From positions 56,352 to 115,041 of the forward strand of contig NZ_LMCY01000016.1 of the NCBI RefSeq assembly GCF_001425685.1: a stretch of 58,690 bases of DNA, written 5' to 3'. This DNA is from Massilia sp. Root335 (GTDB lineage: Bacteria; Pseudomonadota; Gammaproteobacteria; Burkholderiales; Burkholderiaceae_D). Positions 25,142 through 34,439 of this stretch are shown here, piece by piece (positions within the stretch are counted from its first letter, which is position 1; every line of letters starts with the position of its first letter). The notes below the pieces were generated by a model, which made no database searches, was not told where the DNA came from, and saw nothing but the letters and a program-made list of their open reading frames with translations. The position numbers and the translations under genes are program-made.

Positions 25142-25439
25142 AATGCCATGTTACCAAAAATATTTCCAATAAGTAACCTGTCGATCACGGCTGAACGCCG
25201 CCGCACACCACGGGGGGCGTTATCGAAGATCGAGTTCCCGAGCAGGACGAAATGCGCCATCCGGACCTCCACGGAATCGGAAACGGAAACGGAAGGATGC
25301 CTCCGCGACGCGACAATCGGTGTCGCAACGTGGGGCCAGAGTATGCCGCAATGAGACGTCAGCTGGATGCCGTCTGCGACAACGCTTGTCGTACCAGCGT
25401 CTACAGTCATTCCCTCCACGGACGGATGAGGACATCACC
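25142..25439. promoter_or_regulatory. Divergent control region for the WYL unit and the plus-strand defence run
   Basis: A gap of about 300 bases with no supported gene. Next to the WYL side is an AT-rich block containing GTTACC (25,150-25,155), AAAAATATTT (25,156-25,165) and GTAACC (25,173-25,178); the GTTAC/GTAAC pair forms an inverted repeat suited to a dimeric regulator. Similar words lie ahead of other units (42,352-42,376; 52,631-52,650; 54,542-54,574). A short run of three CGGAAA-like units at about 25,270-25,290 is probably of no importance. The gene at 25,440 has GAGGA just upstream. Confidence 0.45.
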
Positions 25440-25640
25440 ATGAACAGGCAAACCCTGACCGACGCGCGCTACCACACCATCGGCTTCATCGACACTGCCG
25501 CTGACGGCAAGCAAACCGCGCGTGACGCGCGCTACCGCGTGCTTGGCCGTTACGATCCGCGCCCAGATACGACACGGGACGCGCAACATCGAATGGTCGG
25601 CCATGGCAACCAGCTCGCTTCGCTTGTTTCGCGCCGCTGA
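25440..25640 (+). CDS. Small protein of three DARY-type repeats
   Basis: A 66-aa protein with a GAGGA ribosome-binding site. It consists of three repeats of 15-21 residues, each starting DARY or DAQH and containing a Gly: DARYHTIGFID, DARYRVLGRYD, DAQHRMVGHGN. The pattern suggests three short beta-hairpins of a repeat fold. Function is unknown. It is the first plus-strand gene opposite the WYL regulator and may be a small accessory, sensor or antitoxin-like part of the defence locus. Being short and repetitive, it is easily missed by gene callers. Confidence 0.6.
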   Translation: MNRQTLTDARYHTIGFIDTAADGKQTARDARYRVLGRYDPRPDTTRDAQHRMVGHGNQLASLVSRR

Positions 25641-25850
25641 CGCAGAACAGATGACGACAACTGGACTGATCCATGTCGTCCACGGCAAGCGAGGCAGCCC
25701 CAGCTGCGGACCCACGTTTGTCCGTAGTGCCAGCTGTCCGGTGTTTCCGTGTCGCGCTGCGCCCGGCTGATCGCTGCGATATGACCTGTCGCCGCATGCG
25801 CTCATCAAATCAGTACTTTTTTGCAGCACATTTCATGAAAGGATCGTTGA

Positions 25851-26240
25851 ATGCATCAGTTCAGACGCAGGAGCTTCCTGCGCCGGTCTGCCGCGGCCGT
25901 CGTCACGCTTCTCGTTCTGCCAGGCGCAAACGCAGCGCGGAGCCCCATGTTTTTCGTCCGGATGTTTGCCGGCCCAGCGGACAGGGTAGCGCCAGAAAGT
26001 ACCGCAACTTCCTGTGACACGGTCGATCCGATCCTGGAACAGGCCGCCGCATGGATCGACCAGTTGCGCCAGCGCGGCCAGACTCACCTGTTCTACCCGG
26101 TTTCGCGCCTGCAGCGCGAGTTCCGGATCGGTTACCAGCGTACCTGCGCACTGGCGGACAGCCTGGCGCGGCGTGGCGAGTGGACGATCGGACTCAGCGG
26201 CGATGGAACCCGGTACGCCCGCATTCTTGACAGACCTTAG
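25851..26240 (+). CDS. Tat-type signal followed by FtsK-gamma-like winged helix
   Basis: A 129-aa protein with an AAAGGA Shine-Dalgarno. The N-terminus reads RRRSFLRR followed by a hydrophobic stretch and Ala-rich end (GANA), like a twin-arginine signal or a membrane anchor. The C-terminal 60 residues match the FtsK gamma DNA-binding winged helix (VSRLQREFRIGYQRTCALADSLARRGEW, compare VQRKLKIGYNRAARM). In FtsK this domain binds short polar DNA sequences. A DNA-binding domain behind an export signal is odd; if the signal is only an anchor, the protein could hold DNA at the membrane. The next gene is a dynamin-like GTPase. Confidence 0.6.
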   Translation: MHQFRRRSFLRRSAAAVVTLLVLPGANAARSPMFFVRMFAGPADRVAPESTATSCDTVDPILEQAAAWIDQLRQRGQTHLFYPVSRLQREFRIGYQRTCALADSLARRGEWTIGLSGDGTRYARILDRP

Positions 26241-26494
26241 AACCAATGTGAGCGTCCGGACAGGATTGCACATCCACACTGAGTGCAACAATTTGCGAGA
26301 ATTCATGTCGTCATGAAAAACTATAATTGCCAGAACGAAACGAAGGCCGCGCGACGGCCCCCAGGATCCGCACTCCCGCTGCGAACGAAAGACAGCTCGA
26401 CATGACTCTCGCTGACGCACCTGAACCGAATCCACGCGTGTCATCGCCTTTCAGACCACCGTCCTGCCAACCCTTACCAGCATCTCTGACCATC
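26241..26494 (+). promoter_or_regulatory. Gap before the dynamin genes with a possible promoter
   Basis: This region contains TATAAT at 26,322-26,327, a good -10 hexamer, though no -35 lies at ideal spacing. The frame of the dynamin-like gene extends back to 26,327, but those extra residues are Pro/Arg-rich and unlike the rest, so I treat most of it as leader. Confidence 0.3.
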
Positions 26495-28678
26495 ATGCAA
26501 ACTCCTGAATTACTGCTTTCGACTCTCAACCAGGCCTTGCGCGAGCTGCGCGGAGCAGCCAGGGTATTGGAAAACGACGCGATCGATGCGCAGCTGCTGC
26601 CGGTCATCCGCTGCCTGACCCTGGCCGAAATCATGAACAACCGCTGGCTGATCGCGGTCGGCGGGACGCAGAGCGCAGGCAAGACCACACTCGTGCGCAC
26701 GCTGTACAACCTGGCAGACAACGATCCCTGGCTGCCTGCGAACGAGGGTCGGGGCGAGACCCTGCCGATTCTGATTCAGGAAAGCGCGGATCATGACTCA
26801 CCCAAGGGTTATGCCATGGTGCTGCGTGCTGCGGACAAGGACACGAACCAGTTCGTCACGGCCGAAGTACCGCTTGAAGCAGCCGAGTTCGTGAGAGCCT
26901 GCCGCGGCCAGATGGCAGAAGTACTGTTGCCGGTGCTTCGCGTGCCGCGCAGTCATTTCGAGCACAACGGTCAGGCGCTGCTGCTCCTGCCGGGCTACGA
27001 AAAGCGTACGACCGACAACGGCGTGTGGCAGGACCTGATGCGCCAGGCGCTGGTCGGAGCTGCAGGATGCGTGATCGTGACCGACTCCACGCGCCTCGCG
27101 AACCAGGGCCAGCAGGATATCGTCAAGGACATGCTCGCCAACGAACTGCGCACCGTGCGGCCCCTGATCGTGATTGCGAAGACTGAAGCGTTCGGCGGCA
27201 ATGAGGCGAAGCTGGACGAGCTGCGCGAGAGCGCCGTCGCCGCGTTCGAACTGAAGGGTGAGGACCCAGCCGCACGCGTATTCTGTTCCGGGATTGGCGG
27301 CTCCGGAACCGCCACCGACCATGTTCATCGATCGCGCCAGGTAATTGGTGCAGCGCTGCGCGACATGTCCCTCGCCGGCACTGCCTCACGTCAGGTTCAG
27401 ATGGCCAGGCTGGAGCAGACCCTGTCCGTCGACCTGGCGGACGCACTTCGCGAGCTGCGCACACACGCGACCCTGTATTTTCGTCAGTCCGGTGGCGAGG
27501 AAGGCGCGCAGGAAACGCTCAAGAGCTGCCTGGATGCCTTCGACGATGCGTGCGCCAGCCTGCGGGAGCAGCACCAGAAGATGGTCAAGGAGATCACGGG
27601 GGAACACTACGGCAAGGCGTGGCGCGCCATGGAAGGCGTCCTCATTCGCGATCACGAGGGCCTGCGGAACAAGATCGCGAGGACCTTCGACAGTGTCAGC
27701 GAAACCCAGAAAAAGCTGGAGAGCGACGTGCTCGATGCCTGGCACAAGCAGGACGCCCTGCTCGACCAGTACACAGCCGGTCTGGGCAAGCTCACTGCCG
27801 GGGATGCCGGGCCGGAATCGTCATCGCTGGCGCTGGGCTCGTCAGCATCGCCACTGCAGCGCCTCGGCTACGTGGACAGCAAGAACGAACCCGTGAAGAC
27901 CAGATTCACGGATCCAAAGATTCAGTCCAACCTGCACGCGCTGATGCGCAGCCGCGCAGGCGAAGTGGATGCACGCGCTACCAACCGTGACCTGGAGCGT
28001 ACCGCGCGGCTGCTGCCTGTCATGGTGCTCGAATACACGAGGATCGCATCAGCCCTGCCGCAACTCGTTCATGTCAGTGAAACGACACTCGCGCAGATGC
28101 CGAAGGGCGACCTGGCCGAGTCGGCCGGCAGAGTGAAGGAACAGTTCTCCGAGTTTGCAGAGACCTCGCGCGGCATCCTCAAGGGCATTGCAGCCGTTCT
28201 GGCCGTGGATGTGGCGGCCGACGGGCACGCCGACATCATCGACGCACTGCTGTCGACAATCGGCGTCGGCACCGGCGCCGCCGCGAGTGGGGGCGCCACC
28301 ACGGCCGCAGGCGCTGCCGGCATGACGGTCGGCGGCGCGGTCGCCGCTGCAATCGCCATCGGCTACCTGGCACACAGCGCACTGCAGGAGGTCAGGCGCT
28401 ACGACGGTCAGGTGCGCGCGCTTGCCAACAACATGTTGCAGCATACCCGCGACCATCATCAGGTGCACTTCGCTGCGCGCTACGACGAACTGATGAGCAC
28501 CATGCGCAGTCACCTCAAGCAGGGCCTCCGTCGCCGTTACGCCCTGGATCAGCGCCTCATGGAACAGGACCGCCTGCAGAAAGCCCTGGCGGACGTGAAA
28601 GTCCTGCAGCGGGACTTGCTGTCGCAGCTGGCAAGTTCCGGGCAGACGCTGGCGCTGTTCGACACGGCGGCGGCATGA
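26495..28678 (+). CDS. Dynamin-like GTPase 1
   Basis: A protein of about 727 aa. Its G domain has a P-loop GGTQSAGKTT (about residues 56-65), a conserved Thr in the switch I region (GRGETLPIL), a DxPG-like LLLPGYEK, and a TKxD-like VIAKTEAF. A long helical middle with coiled-coil character follows. Near residues 585-630 there is a very Gly/Ala-rich hydrophobic hairpin (GVGTGAAASGG...GAVAAAIAIGYL), suitable for membrane insertion as in bacterial dynamin paddles. The start is uncertain: ATGs at 26,402 and 26,495 are possible. It overlaps GTPase 2 by four bases; bacterial dynamins often work in pairs. Anti-phage dynamins are thought to act on the membrane late in infection; that role is inferred here. 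Confidence 0.8.
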   Translation: MQTPELLLSTLNQALRELRGAARVLENDAIDAQLLPVIRCLTLAEIMNNRWLIAVGGTQSAGKTTLVRTLYNLADNDPWLPANEGRGETLPILIQESADHDSPKGYAMVLRAADKDTNQFVTAEVPLEAAEFVRACRGQMAEVLLPVLRVPRSHFEHNGQALLLLPGYEKRTTDNGVWQDLMRQALVGAAGCVIVTDSTRLANQGQQDIVKDMLANELRTVRPLIVIAKTEAFGGNEAKLDELRESAVAAFELKGEDPAARVFCSGIGGSGTATDHVHRSRQVIGAALRDMSLAGTASRQVQMARLEQTLSVDLADALRELRTHATLYFRQSGGEEGAQETLKSCLDAFDDACASLREQHQKMVKEITGEHYGKAWRAMEGVLIRDHEGLRNKIARTFDSVSETQKKLESDVLDAWHKQDALLDQYTAGLGKLTAGDAGPESSSLALGSSASPLQRLGYVDSKNEPVKTRFTDPKIQSNLHALMRSRAGEVDARATNRDLERTARLLPVMVLEYTRIASALPQLVHVSETTLAQMPKGDLAESAGRVKEQFSEFAETSRGILKGIAAVLAVDVAADGHADIIDALLSTIGVGTGAAASGGATTAAGAAGMTVGGAVAAAIAIGYLAHSALQEVRRYDGQVRALANNMLQHTRDHHQVHFAARYDELMSTMRSHLKQGLRRRYALDQRLMEQDRLQKALADVKVLQRDLLSQLASSGQTLALFDTAAA

Positions 28679-30618
28679 TGACACGTGGCGAGAAGCCGGA
28701 GGTGCGGTGGGCCGCCCTTCGTGATGACAAGCTCGCCTGGGCATACCGCGCGTACCGGCGCTTCGTCGAGGGTCTGAGCGAAGACGTGCGCGCGCACCTG
28801 ATGGACGGTGCCGGCGACCAGGAGCCCTACGTTGTCGTGTTCGGAAAAACCCAGGTGGGCAAGACCACCCTACTCCTCGATCTGATGGGACTGGGAGCCG
28901 ACGCACAGGCGCGCGTCAGCCGGGTGCTGCGCGGCGGGCGCGCTTTCGGCAAGTCGGCCACCGCCACCACAATGGAATACAGGCGTTCACCGGACGGCGA
29001 CTGGCATCTCGATGATGGGTCGGGCATGCGGCGGATCGCCGCCGACGATGACATGTGCGAGGCGCTGGGGGAACTGCGCCAACGGATGAGCAAACGCCGT
29101 CTCAAGGTGGAGAAGCCCGTGGTGGTGTGGATTCCGGACGACTGTTTCGGGCAGACCGCCGGAACTGGCATCGGTATCGGCACAAGGATGCTGGACCTGC
29201 CGGGGGACAACCCCGCGGACGAGGTCGAACGAGAACATGTCGAGCGCATGGCGCAGCGTTACGTGCCGCATGCGGACCTGATCCTTCTGGTCGGACGCGG
29301 CGACGACCTGTCTTTCCTGAACCCCGAAGCGCTCACGCTGCCGAGTATCGAGGACTGGCAGTACGTGCCGAATCGATTCCGCATCGTGACCACCTACTCG
29401 TTCACGCCGCATACCGTACAACAGTTCGCCCGCAACCATAAGGGGAAACTGACGGCCGAACACTTCCGCGAGCGTCTGCTGGAGCAGATCCAGACCTTCG
29501 GTCTGCCCTTGTCGCCGGAAGCGGCAAGCACGGCGCGTTTCTTTCCCCTGGAGTTCGGGCAGTCGTGGCAGACCATGCTGCAGGAAGACGCCGCGTTCGC
29601 GAAGCGCGTCGAACCACTCGTGAACGAACTCAAAGCGGCGCTGCACGCGGACATTCAGGCCTCGGCCACCGAAGCAGCCCGATTCCGCAATGCGCTCGAC
29701 GTCCAGGTCGTCACGCGGCACAAGCGCAAAGCGCGCATCGAGCAAGGAAAGGCAGCACTTGCCGAACTGGCGGAACGCATCGCGAAAGCCGAGGCGACAG
29801 AGCAACAGGCTCTGTGCGGCGAACGTCGGATTGCCCGTCAGGCGAAGGCTGCCCGTGCGCTGCTGTCCCGGCGTGCGGCGGCAGAGCAGGAACTGAGCAC
29901 GGACCTCGTTTTCGACGCCGAAGATCACATCACGAAGGTAGATGGCCTGACGACGAACACCAGCGCGCTCTTCGGACGAATCACCGATGTCACCTCATGG
30001 CTGCGCCAGCGCTTTCTCGACACCGTGCCATCGGGCAGCGAAGCCAGAAAATTCTTCGGCAATTCCCGACCGAACCTGACCGCAAACATCGGCAAGGTCA
30101 AGCGGATCACCGACGACGAGTTCGCCACCCTCATTGCACGCATGGAGGGCTATTCCCTGGACGAGTATTACCCTAAATGGTCGAACTGCTTCTCCGAAGA
30201 CAAGAAGCGCCTCAAGGACGACATTCGGGACGCAAGCGTGAAAACAGCCGAACTCCTGCAGACAGTGTGGCACAAGCACGCGGGCAAACGCGCAGCCGAA
30301 CTAGAAGTCGAGGCGGCCGCGGCCGAGAGCGAAGGTCTGGGACTGAAGCAGATCGCCGCACAGCAGAAGAAGGCACGTGAAAAACTCATCGCTCGATCGA
30401 GCGAGGTGGAAGCCGACATGACTCGGGCTCTTGCACGCCTCGACAGCGATGAGGGCAGCGCAGCCAGGTTCAGTAACATGCTCGACGAAGAATACCTGAC
30501 GGAGCTACGGGAAAAACACGCGCGGGTCGCGATGGCGAAACAGCCTGTCGACGCCCTGCTCACCCTGCTGTCGGTAGCCGACCTGAGCGAAGAACGCCGC
30601 AAGATCAAATTATCCTGA
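28675..30618 (+). CDS. Dynamin-like GTPase 2
   Basis: A 647-aa protein with P-loop GKTQVGKTT (residues 57-65), a switch I-like stretch FGKSATATTMEYR, and a clear G3 motif MLDLPGDN (about residues 180-187). From about residue 310 it is nearly all helix, rich in Ala, Arg and Glu, with several coiled-coil segments. I see no clear membrane hairpin, so it is probably the soluble partner of GTPase 1, to which it is translationally coupled (ATGA overlap). This matches the two-subunit arrangement of several bacterial dynamin systems. Its end lies 11 bases before the coiled-coil gene, so all are likely in one transcript. Confidence 0.8.
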   Translation: MMTRGEKPEVRWAALRDDKLAWAYRAYRRFVEGLSEDVRAHLMDGAGDQEPYVVVFGKTQVGKTTLLLDLMGLGADAQARVSRVLRGGRAFGKSATATTMEYRRSPDGDWHLDDGSGMRRIAADDDMCEALGELRQRMSKRRLKVEKPVVVWIPDDCFGQTAGTGIGIGTRMLDLPGDNPADEVEREHVERMAQRYVPHADLILLVGRGDDLSFLNPEALTLPSIEDWQYVPNRFRIVTTYSFTPHTVQQFARNHKGKLTAEHFRERLLEQIQTFGLPLSPEAASTARFFPLEFGQSWQTMLQEDAAFAKRVEPLVNELKAALHADIQASATEAARFRNALDVQVVTRHKRKARIEQGKAALAELAERIAKAEATEQQALCGERRIARQAKAARALLSRRAAAEQELSTDLVFDAEDHITKVDGLTTNTSALFGRITDVTSWLRQRFLDTVPSGSEARKFFGNSRPNLTANIGKVKRITDDEFATLIARMEGYSLDEYYPKWSNCFSEDKKRLKDDIRDASVKTAELLQTVWHKHAGKRAAELEVEAAAAESEGLGLKQIAAQQKKAREKLIARSSEVEADMTRALARLDSDEGSAARFSNMLDEEYLTELREKHARVAMAKQPVDALLTLLSVADLSEERRKIKLS

Positions 30619-30629
30619 ATGGAACCACC

Positions 30630-31583
30630 ATGAAGCGCCACGAGAATCCAAAAGACGAAGAACTGCAGCGCCATATCGACGCGCAGGAGCAGGCCATGTC
30701 GCAACTGCTGCTGCGCGTGATGGAACGTCCACTTGCGCCATTGCACAAGACTATCGAGGACCTGCGCAGCCATATCGCGGCCGTCGAGCAGGCAAGCATT
30801 CACGCCGCTCGATCCGTCGAGGCGGGTCTCGGCGAAGTGCTGGAGGGTCAGAGCAAACGTCTGAATCGCCATGTCAACGATGTTGCCGATGGCGTCGACA
30901 GCCTGAAAGAAGAGCTTGCAGGCCTGGCATCGACGCTCGAGAAGCGCCACGACGAGCAGGTCGAGCGCGAGCAGCACATCCAGGACAGCCTGGCTCGCGC
31001 CCGCGACGTTCTCGTGCAGCTCGACGCCAAGACCGATGCGGTGAACGGCGCTCTGGTCGCAACGTCTGCCGACCTTGCCAGGGTCGACGGTGCGCTCGGC
31101 ACGATACGCGAGCAGCAGCGGGTGGCTGTCGAGCGGTTCAGCCGGGAGCTCGGCGGGCTGGGTGAACGCCTGGAGCAGCAACAGTCACATTTCGACGGCA
31201 GCCTCGGCAGGACAAGCTCGGTTCTCGAGCAGCTCGACACCAGGGCGGCAGCGGCAAACGAGAGCCTTGCCGCTTCAGTGCGTGGGGTCGCGAAACTGGA
31301 CGCCGAGCTTGGCACCCTGCGTGAGCAGGAGCAAACCAGCGCCAGCCGGCTGAAAGGCGGTCTGGACACGCTGGCCGCCACCGTCGAGCAGTCATCCAGA
31401 GAAACCGCAGCCCGCTACGAGGCGCTTTCCGAATCGCAGAAGGCACTGGTGGCAGCCGCTGTCCAGGAGCAGCTTGCCCTTCAGCTTGCGCCGTTCCAGG
31501 TGCGGACAAAATGGCTCGTCGCGGTGTGCGCCCTGAGCCTCGCATCGACTGCCGCCCTGCTCGGCCTGCAACTGATCCATTGA
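30630..31583 (+). CDS. Tail-anchored coiled-coil protein
   Basis: A 317-aa protein that is almost entirely coiled coil, with repeats of the type LxxLDxRxxAxNxxLxxSxxxLAxLDxxLGTLREQ (about residues 110-260), followed by one membrane helix near the end (WLVAVCALSLASTAALLGLQL, about 293-314). It would be fixed in the inner membrane by its tail with the rod in the cytoplasm. No enzyme motif is present. It sits between the GTPase pair and the DUF445 gene with gaps of 11 and 7 bases, so it may be a membrane tether or scaffold for the dynamin-like proteins. Confidence 0.75.
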   Translation: MKRHENPKDEELQRHIDAQEQAMSQLLLRVMERPLAPLHKTIEDLRSHIAAVEQASIHAARSVEAGLGEVLEGQSKRLNRHVNDVADGVDSLKEELAGLASTLEKRHDEQVEREQHIQDSLARARDVLVQLDAKTDAVNGALVATSADLARVDGALGTIREQQRVAVERFSRELGGLGERLEQQQSHFDGSLGRTSSVLEQLDTRAAAANESLAASVRGVAKLDAELGTLREQEQTSASRLKGGLDTLAATVEQSSRETAARYEALSESQKALVAAAVQEQLALQLAPFQVRTKWLVAVCALSLASTAALLGLQLIH

Positions 31584-31590
31584 GGAAGCA

Positions 31591-32877
31591 ATGAAACGAG
31601 AAAACGATATCGTCCAGCAGCTCGACGTTGCCGAAAACACCTTCCGCCGCAGCCGCCTGCGTGCCATGCAGCGCGTGGCTCTCGGGCTTCTACTTGCGGC
31701 AATGGTGCTTTTCGCGCTCGCTCGTTCGCGTCACGGCCGGCACCCGGCCTGGGGCTACCTCGAAGCCTTCGCCGAGGCCGCAATGGTCGGCGCCATTGCC
31801 GACTGGTTTGCCGTGGTCGCCCTCTTCCGCCATCCGCTCGGCATTCCCGTCTGGCACACCGCGATCATCCCGAACAGCAAGGACAGCATCGGCAAGAGTC
31901 TGGGCAGCTTCGTGGAGAACCATTTCATCACCGAGGACGGCATCGTCGGTCGCGTACGGCAGGCGAATGTCGCCATGCGGCTGGGCGAATGGCTGCTCCA
32001 TCCGGTGAATGCAAAACAGGTCGGCTGCTCGGCCACCTCGCTTGTAAGGCAGGTCCTGCAGGGGCTCGATGACGAACAGGTCCGCAACATGATCCGTGAG
32101 CTCGCGACCAACGAACTCCTCAAACTCGACTTGTCGGCACTGGCCGGCGGCGGCATGGACGCCTTGCTGGCCGAAGGCAAGCAGCAGGAGCTGCTCGATG
32201 CGCTGCTCGGCAGGCTCGCAGGCTGGCTGGCGAACGAGGACAATCACGAGACCATCGGCGATTTCCTGCTTCGCAGTCTGAACGTCGAGAATGGGTTCGT
32301 GAAGAATCTGGTGCAGGGCTACATGCCAAAGGCCATCGAGTCGCTGCAGGAACAGATCGCGGAAGTGCAGCGGAGCGGCGAGCATCCGCTCCGTGCTCAG
32401 GTCGGTATCTGGATTGCCGACAGTGCCCTGCATCTGAAGGCGGACCCTGCATGGAAGGACGCGATTGCCCGATACCAGCGGCAGACGGTTCGCAGCGACA
32501 GCGTGCAGAATGCCCTGAACGGGCTCTGGGATGTCTTCCGCGACAGGATGCTGGCAGATCTGCAGGGAACAAGCCCGGCGCTGGCCAGCGCGACGCAAAG
32601 CCTGGTTGAAAGGACAGGACGTGTTCTGGTCAGCGATCCTGCTGCGCGTGAATGGCTGAACTCCGCGGTCGAATCCGTCAGCCGCAACCTCGTGCAGCGC
32701 CACCGTGGCGAGGTGACGCCTTTCATCGAGGAGCAACTGGCGAAGTGGACGAAAGAAGAAATGAGTGACCGCATCGAACTGGCGATCGGCCGCGACCTGC
32801 AGTTCATTCGCATCAACGGCACGCTCGTCGGCGGGCTTGTCGGGTTGCTGATTCATGTCGTGACGACCGTGTTCTGA
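31591..32877 (+). CDS. DUF445 family membrane protein
   Basis: A 428-aa protein that clearly belongs to DUF445: an N-terminal membrane helix (about residues 26-43), then the family signature AFAEAAMVGAIADWFAVVALFRHPLGIPV and HTAIIPNSKDSIGKSLGSFVENHFI, a helical middle, and a C-terminal membrane helix (GTLVGGLVGLLIHVVTTVF). DUF445 proteins have both ends in the inner membrane and no settled function; relatives have been noted in defence regions. An AGGAA Shine-Dalgarno lies just ahead. Position after two dynamin-like GTPases and a tail-anchored rod supports a shared job at the membrane. Confidence 0.92.
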   Translation: MKRENDIVQQLDVAENTFRRSRLRAMQRVALGLLLAAMVLFALARSRHGRHPAWGYLEAFAEAAMVGAIADWFAVVALFRHPLGIPVWHTAIIPNSKDSIGKSLGSFVENHFITEDGIVGRVRQANVAMRLGEWLLHPVNAKQVGCSATSLVRQVLQGLDDEQVRNMIRELATNELLKLDLSALAGGGMDALLAEGKQQELLDALLGRLAGWLANEDNHETIGDFLLRSLNVENGFVKNLVQGYMPKAIESLQEQIAEVQRSGEHPLRAQVGIWIADSALHLKADPAWKDAIARYQRQTVRSDSVQNALNGLWDVFRDRMLADLQGTSPALASATQSLVERTGRVLVSDPAAREWLNSAVESVSRNLVQRHRGEVTPFIEEQLAKWTKEEMSDRIELAIGRDLQFIRINGTLVGGLVGLLIHVVTTVF

Positions 32878-32962
32878 GCACGGTTAACACTCACACTGCC
32901 GGAAGCCGGGCAAGTCGTTCGGGGTTCCGGCAGGCTGACCGACTCCATCCTGGGAGACACCT

Positions 32963-34333
32963 TTGAAATTTACCGAATACGCGAACAACTGGATACACGT
33001 GGGCACCGGCTTTCGCCTGAGCCGTGCCACGATCGTCGGCCCCTACCCCACTCACGAGTTCATCGAGCAAGTGCTTTCACTGGGGCCGGACGAAGTCGTA
33101 CTAGCAGTGGACGACGGTTGGCCGCAGGAGCGCATCGAAGCGATTGAGCAGACGCTCGCTGGCCGCGCGAGATTCGTGTTGCGCCGTGTTGCTCCACTTG
33201 GTGGCGGCGGCCTGGTCCACGCCAAACTCTACTGCTTCGAATGGGTGAATGGCGCCAACAACCGGCGCCGCCATACCCTGCTGGCAGGTTCGGCCAACGC
33301 CAGTCCCTACGGGTTCGGCGTGCATGCGGAATCATTCGTCCATGTGGACCTCGCTGATATCGACATCAGGAACAAGAAGGCAGCACTGCAATACTTCACC
33401 GATCTGGCAAGCGGTCACGACACCGCCCACACGTGGTTCTACATCCATGACAAGTCCTGGCTCTCTCTGCCGCCGCTGCGTATCGTGCATACACACTGGC
33501 CCAACGGATTCGATGCCTGGATCCGCCGCGGCCGCCTCTGCCACAGCTATCAGCCTGATCCGACGTTCGGTCGCCTCGTGTTGCGTCTGAAGGAGCCAAT
33601 GCCACAAGGCCTGCTTGGTACAAACCTCGGCAACGCCGGCTTCAGTCAGACTGGCGAAATGCAGGCGTTCACCCGTCCCTACGTACGCTACACGAGCGGC
33701 GAACCCGATGCGGCAATCGAACGCCAGACTTGGCGGCAGCGATACTTTACCGAGACGGTGTACGGCCACTGGACAAGTGCGGAATGCTTTTCCGCGCTCG
33801 AAGACAGTTTTGTCGCTCCACAGGCCGACGGCCGCAGGCGTGCGCTCGACGCCATTCGCGAACCCCGACCGGAACATTACAGCCGCTGGCTCGGCGAATT
33901 CACGGACTCGATACACAACGTCTCGCGGACACTCACGGGCAAACAGCGCGAAACCTATTTTCATCTCCAGCGACGGGGCGAGCTCGACGAAGACCGGTAC
34001 CGGCAGCTGGCCGATTCCAAGCTGGCGCGCGACCGCGAGAAATCGAGGGACGACTACTTCTGCCGCCGCTTCACGTCCGGCTTCGCTTTCCCACCGGTTC
34101 CCGCATTGGGCGACGAGTTCGAAGACTTTCTGCTGGAGCTTTGTGCGAATCTGCTGGCCAAGCTCCAGGCGCGCCAGGTTCGCAACAAGCTCGCGGCGGC
34201 CCTTCGCCATCATGGCATTGCTGATCGGGGTACGACTCCAGAAGAGTTGTTGGACCAGTTACGCTATCGCTGGGATCACCTCAAGTCTGAACTCACCAGG
34301 TTCCATGCAGAAAAGGACCGCGCAATCCTTTAA
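32963..34333 (+). CDS. Phospholipase D-fold protein, candidate DrmC-like nuclease
   Basis: A 456-aa protein starting with TTG behind GGGAGA. It carries one HKD-type motif: HAKLYCFEW near residue 84 and, after a short gap, LLAGSANAS, matching the HxK...GSxN pattern of PLD-family nucleases and transferases. Single-motif PLD proteins normally act as dimers. The C-terminal 300 residues are an extension I do not recognise. DrmC of DISARM is a PLD protein but is usually much shorter; DrmA and DrmB lie further right in this locus, so this could be a divergent functional counterpart. Confidence 0.7.
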   Translation: MKFTEYANNWIHVGTGFRLSRATIVGPYPTHEFIEQVLSLGPDEVVLAVDDGWPQERIEAIEQTLAGRARFVLRRVAPLGGGGLVHAKLYCFEWVNGANNRRRHTLLAGSANASPYGFGVHAESFVHVDLADIDIRNKKAALQYFTDLASGHDTAHTWFYIHDKSWLSLPPLRIVHTHWPNGFDAWIRRGRLCHSYQPDPTFGRLVLRLKEPMPQGLLGTNLGNAGFSQTGEMQAFTRPYVRYTSGEPDAAIERQTWRQRYFTETVYGHWTSAECFSALEDSFVAPQADGRRRALDAIREPRPEHYSRWLGEFTDSIHNVSRTLTGKQRETYFHLQRRGELDEDRYRQLADSKLARDREKSRDDYFCRRFTSGFAFPPVPALGDEFEDFLLELCANLLAKLQARQVRNKLAAALRHHGIADRGTTPEELLDQLRYRWDHLKSELTRFHAEKDRAIL

Positions 34334-34439
34334 CTCGGCGATGTACACCGCTGGAAGTGCTCGGTCTGATCAACACATGCACTTCTTCGCGTAAACCTGA
34401 CAAGCAGTTCATCCCATCAACACTCAAGCCGAAGCAGCA

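Noticed and set aside
25270..25290. Short CGGAAA tandem repeats in the WYL control region
   Set aside because: Only about three units, too few to call a functional repeat.
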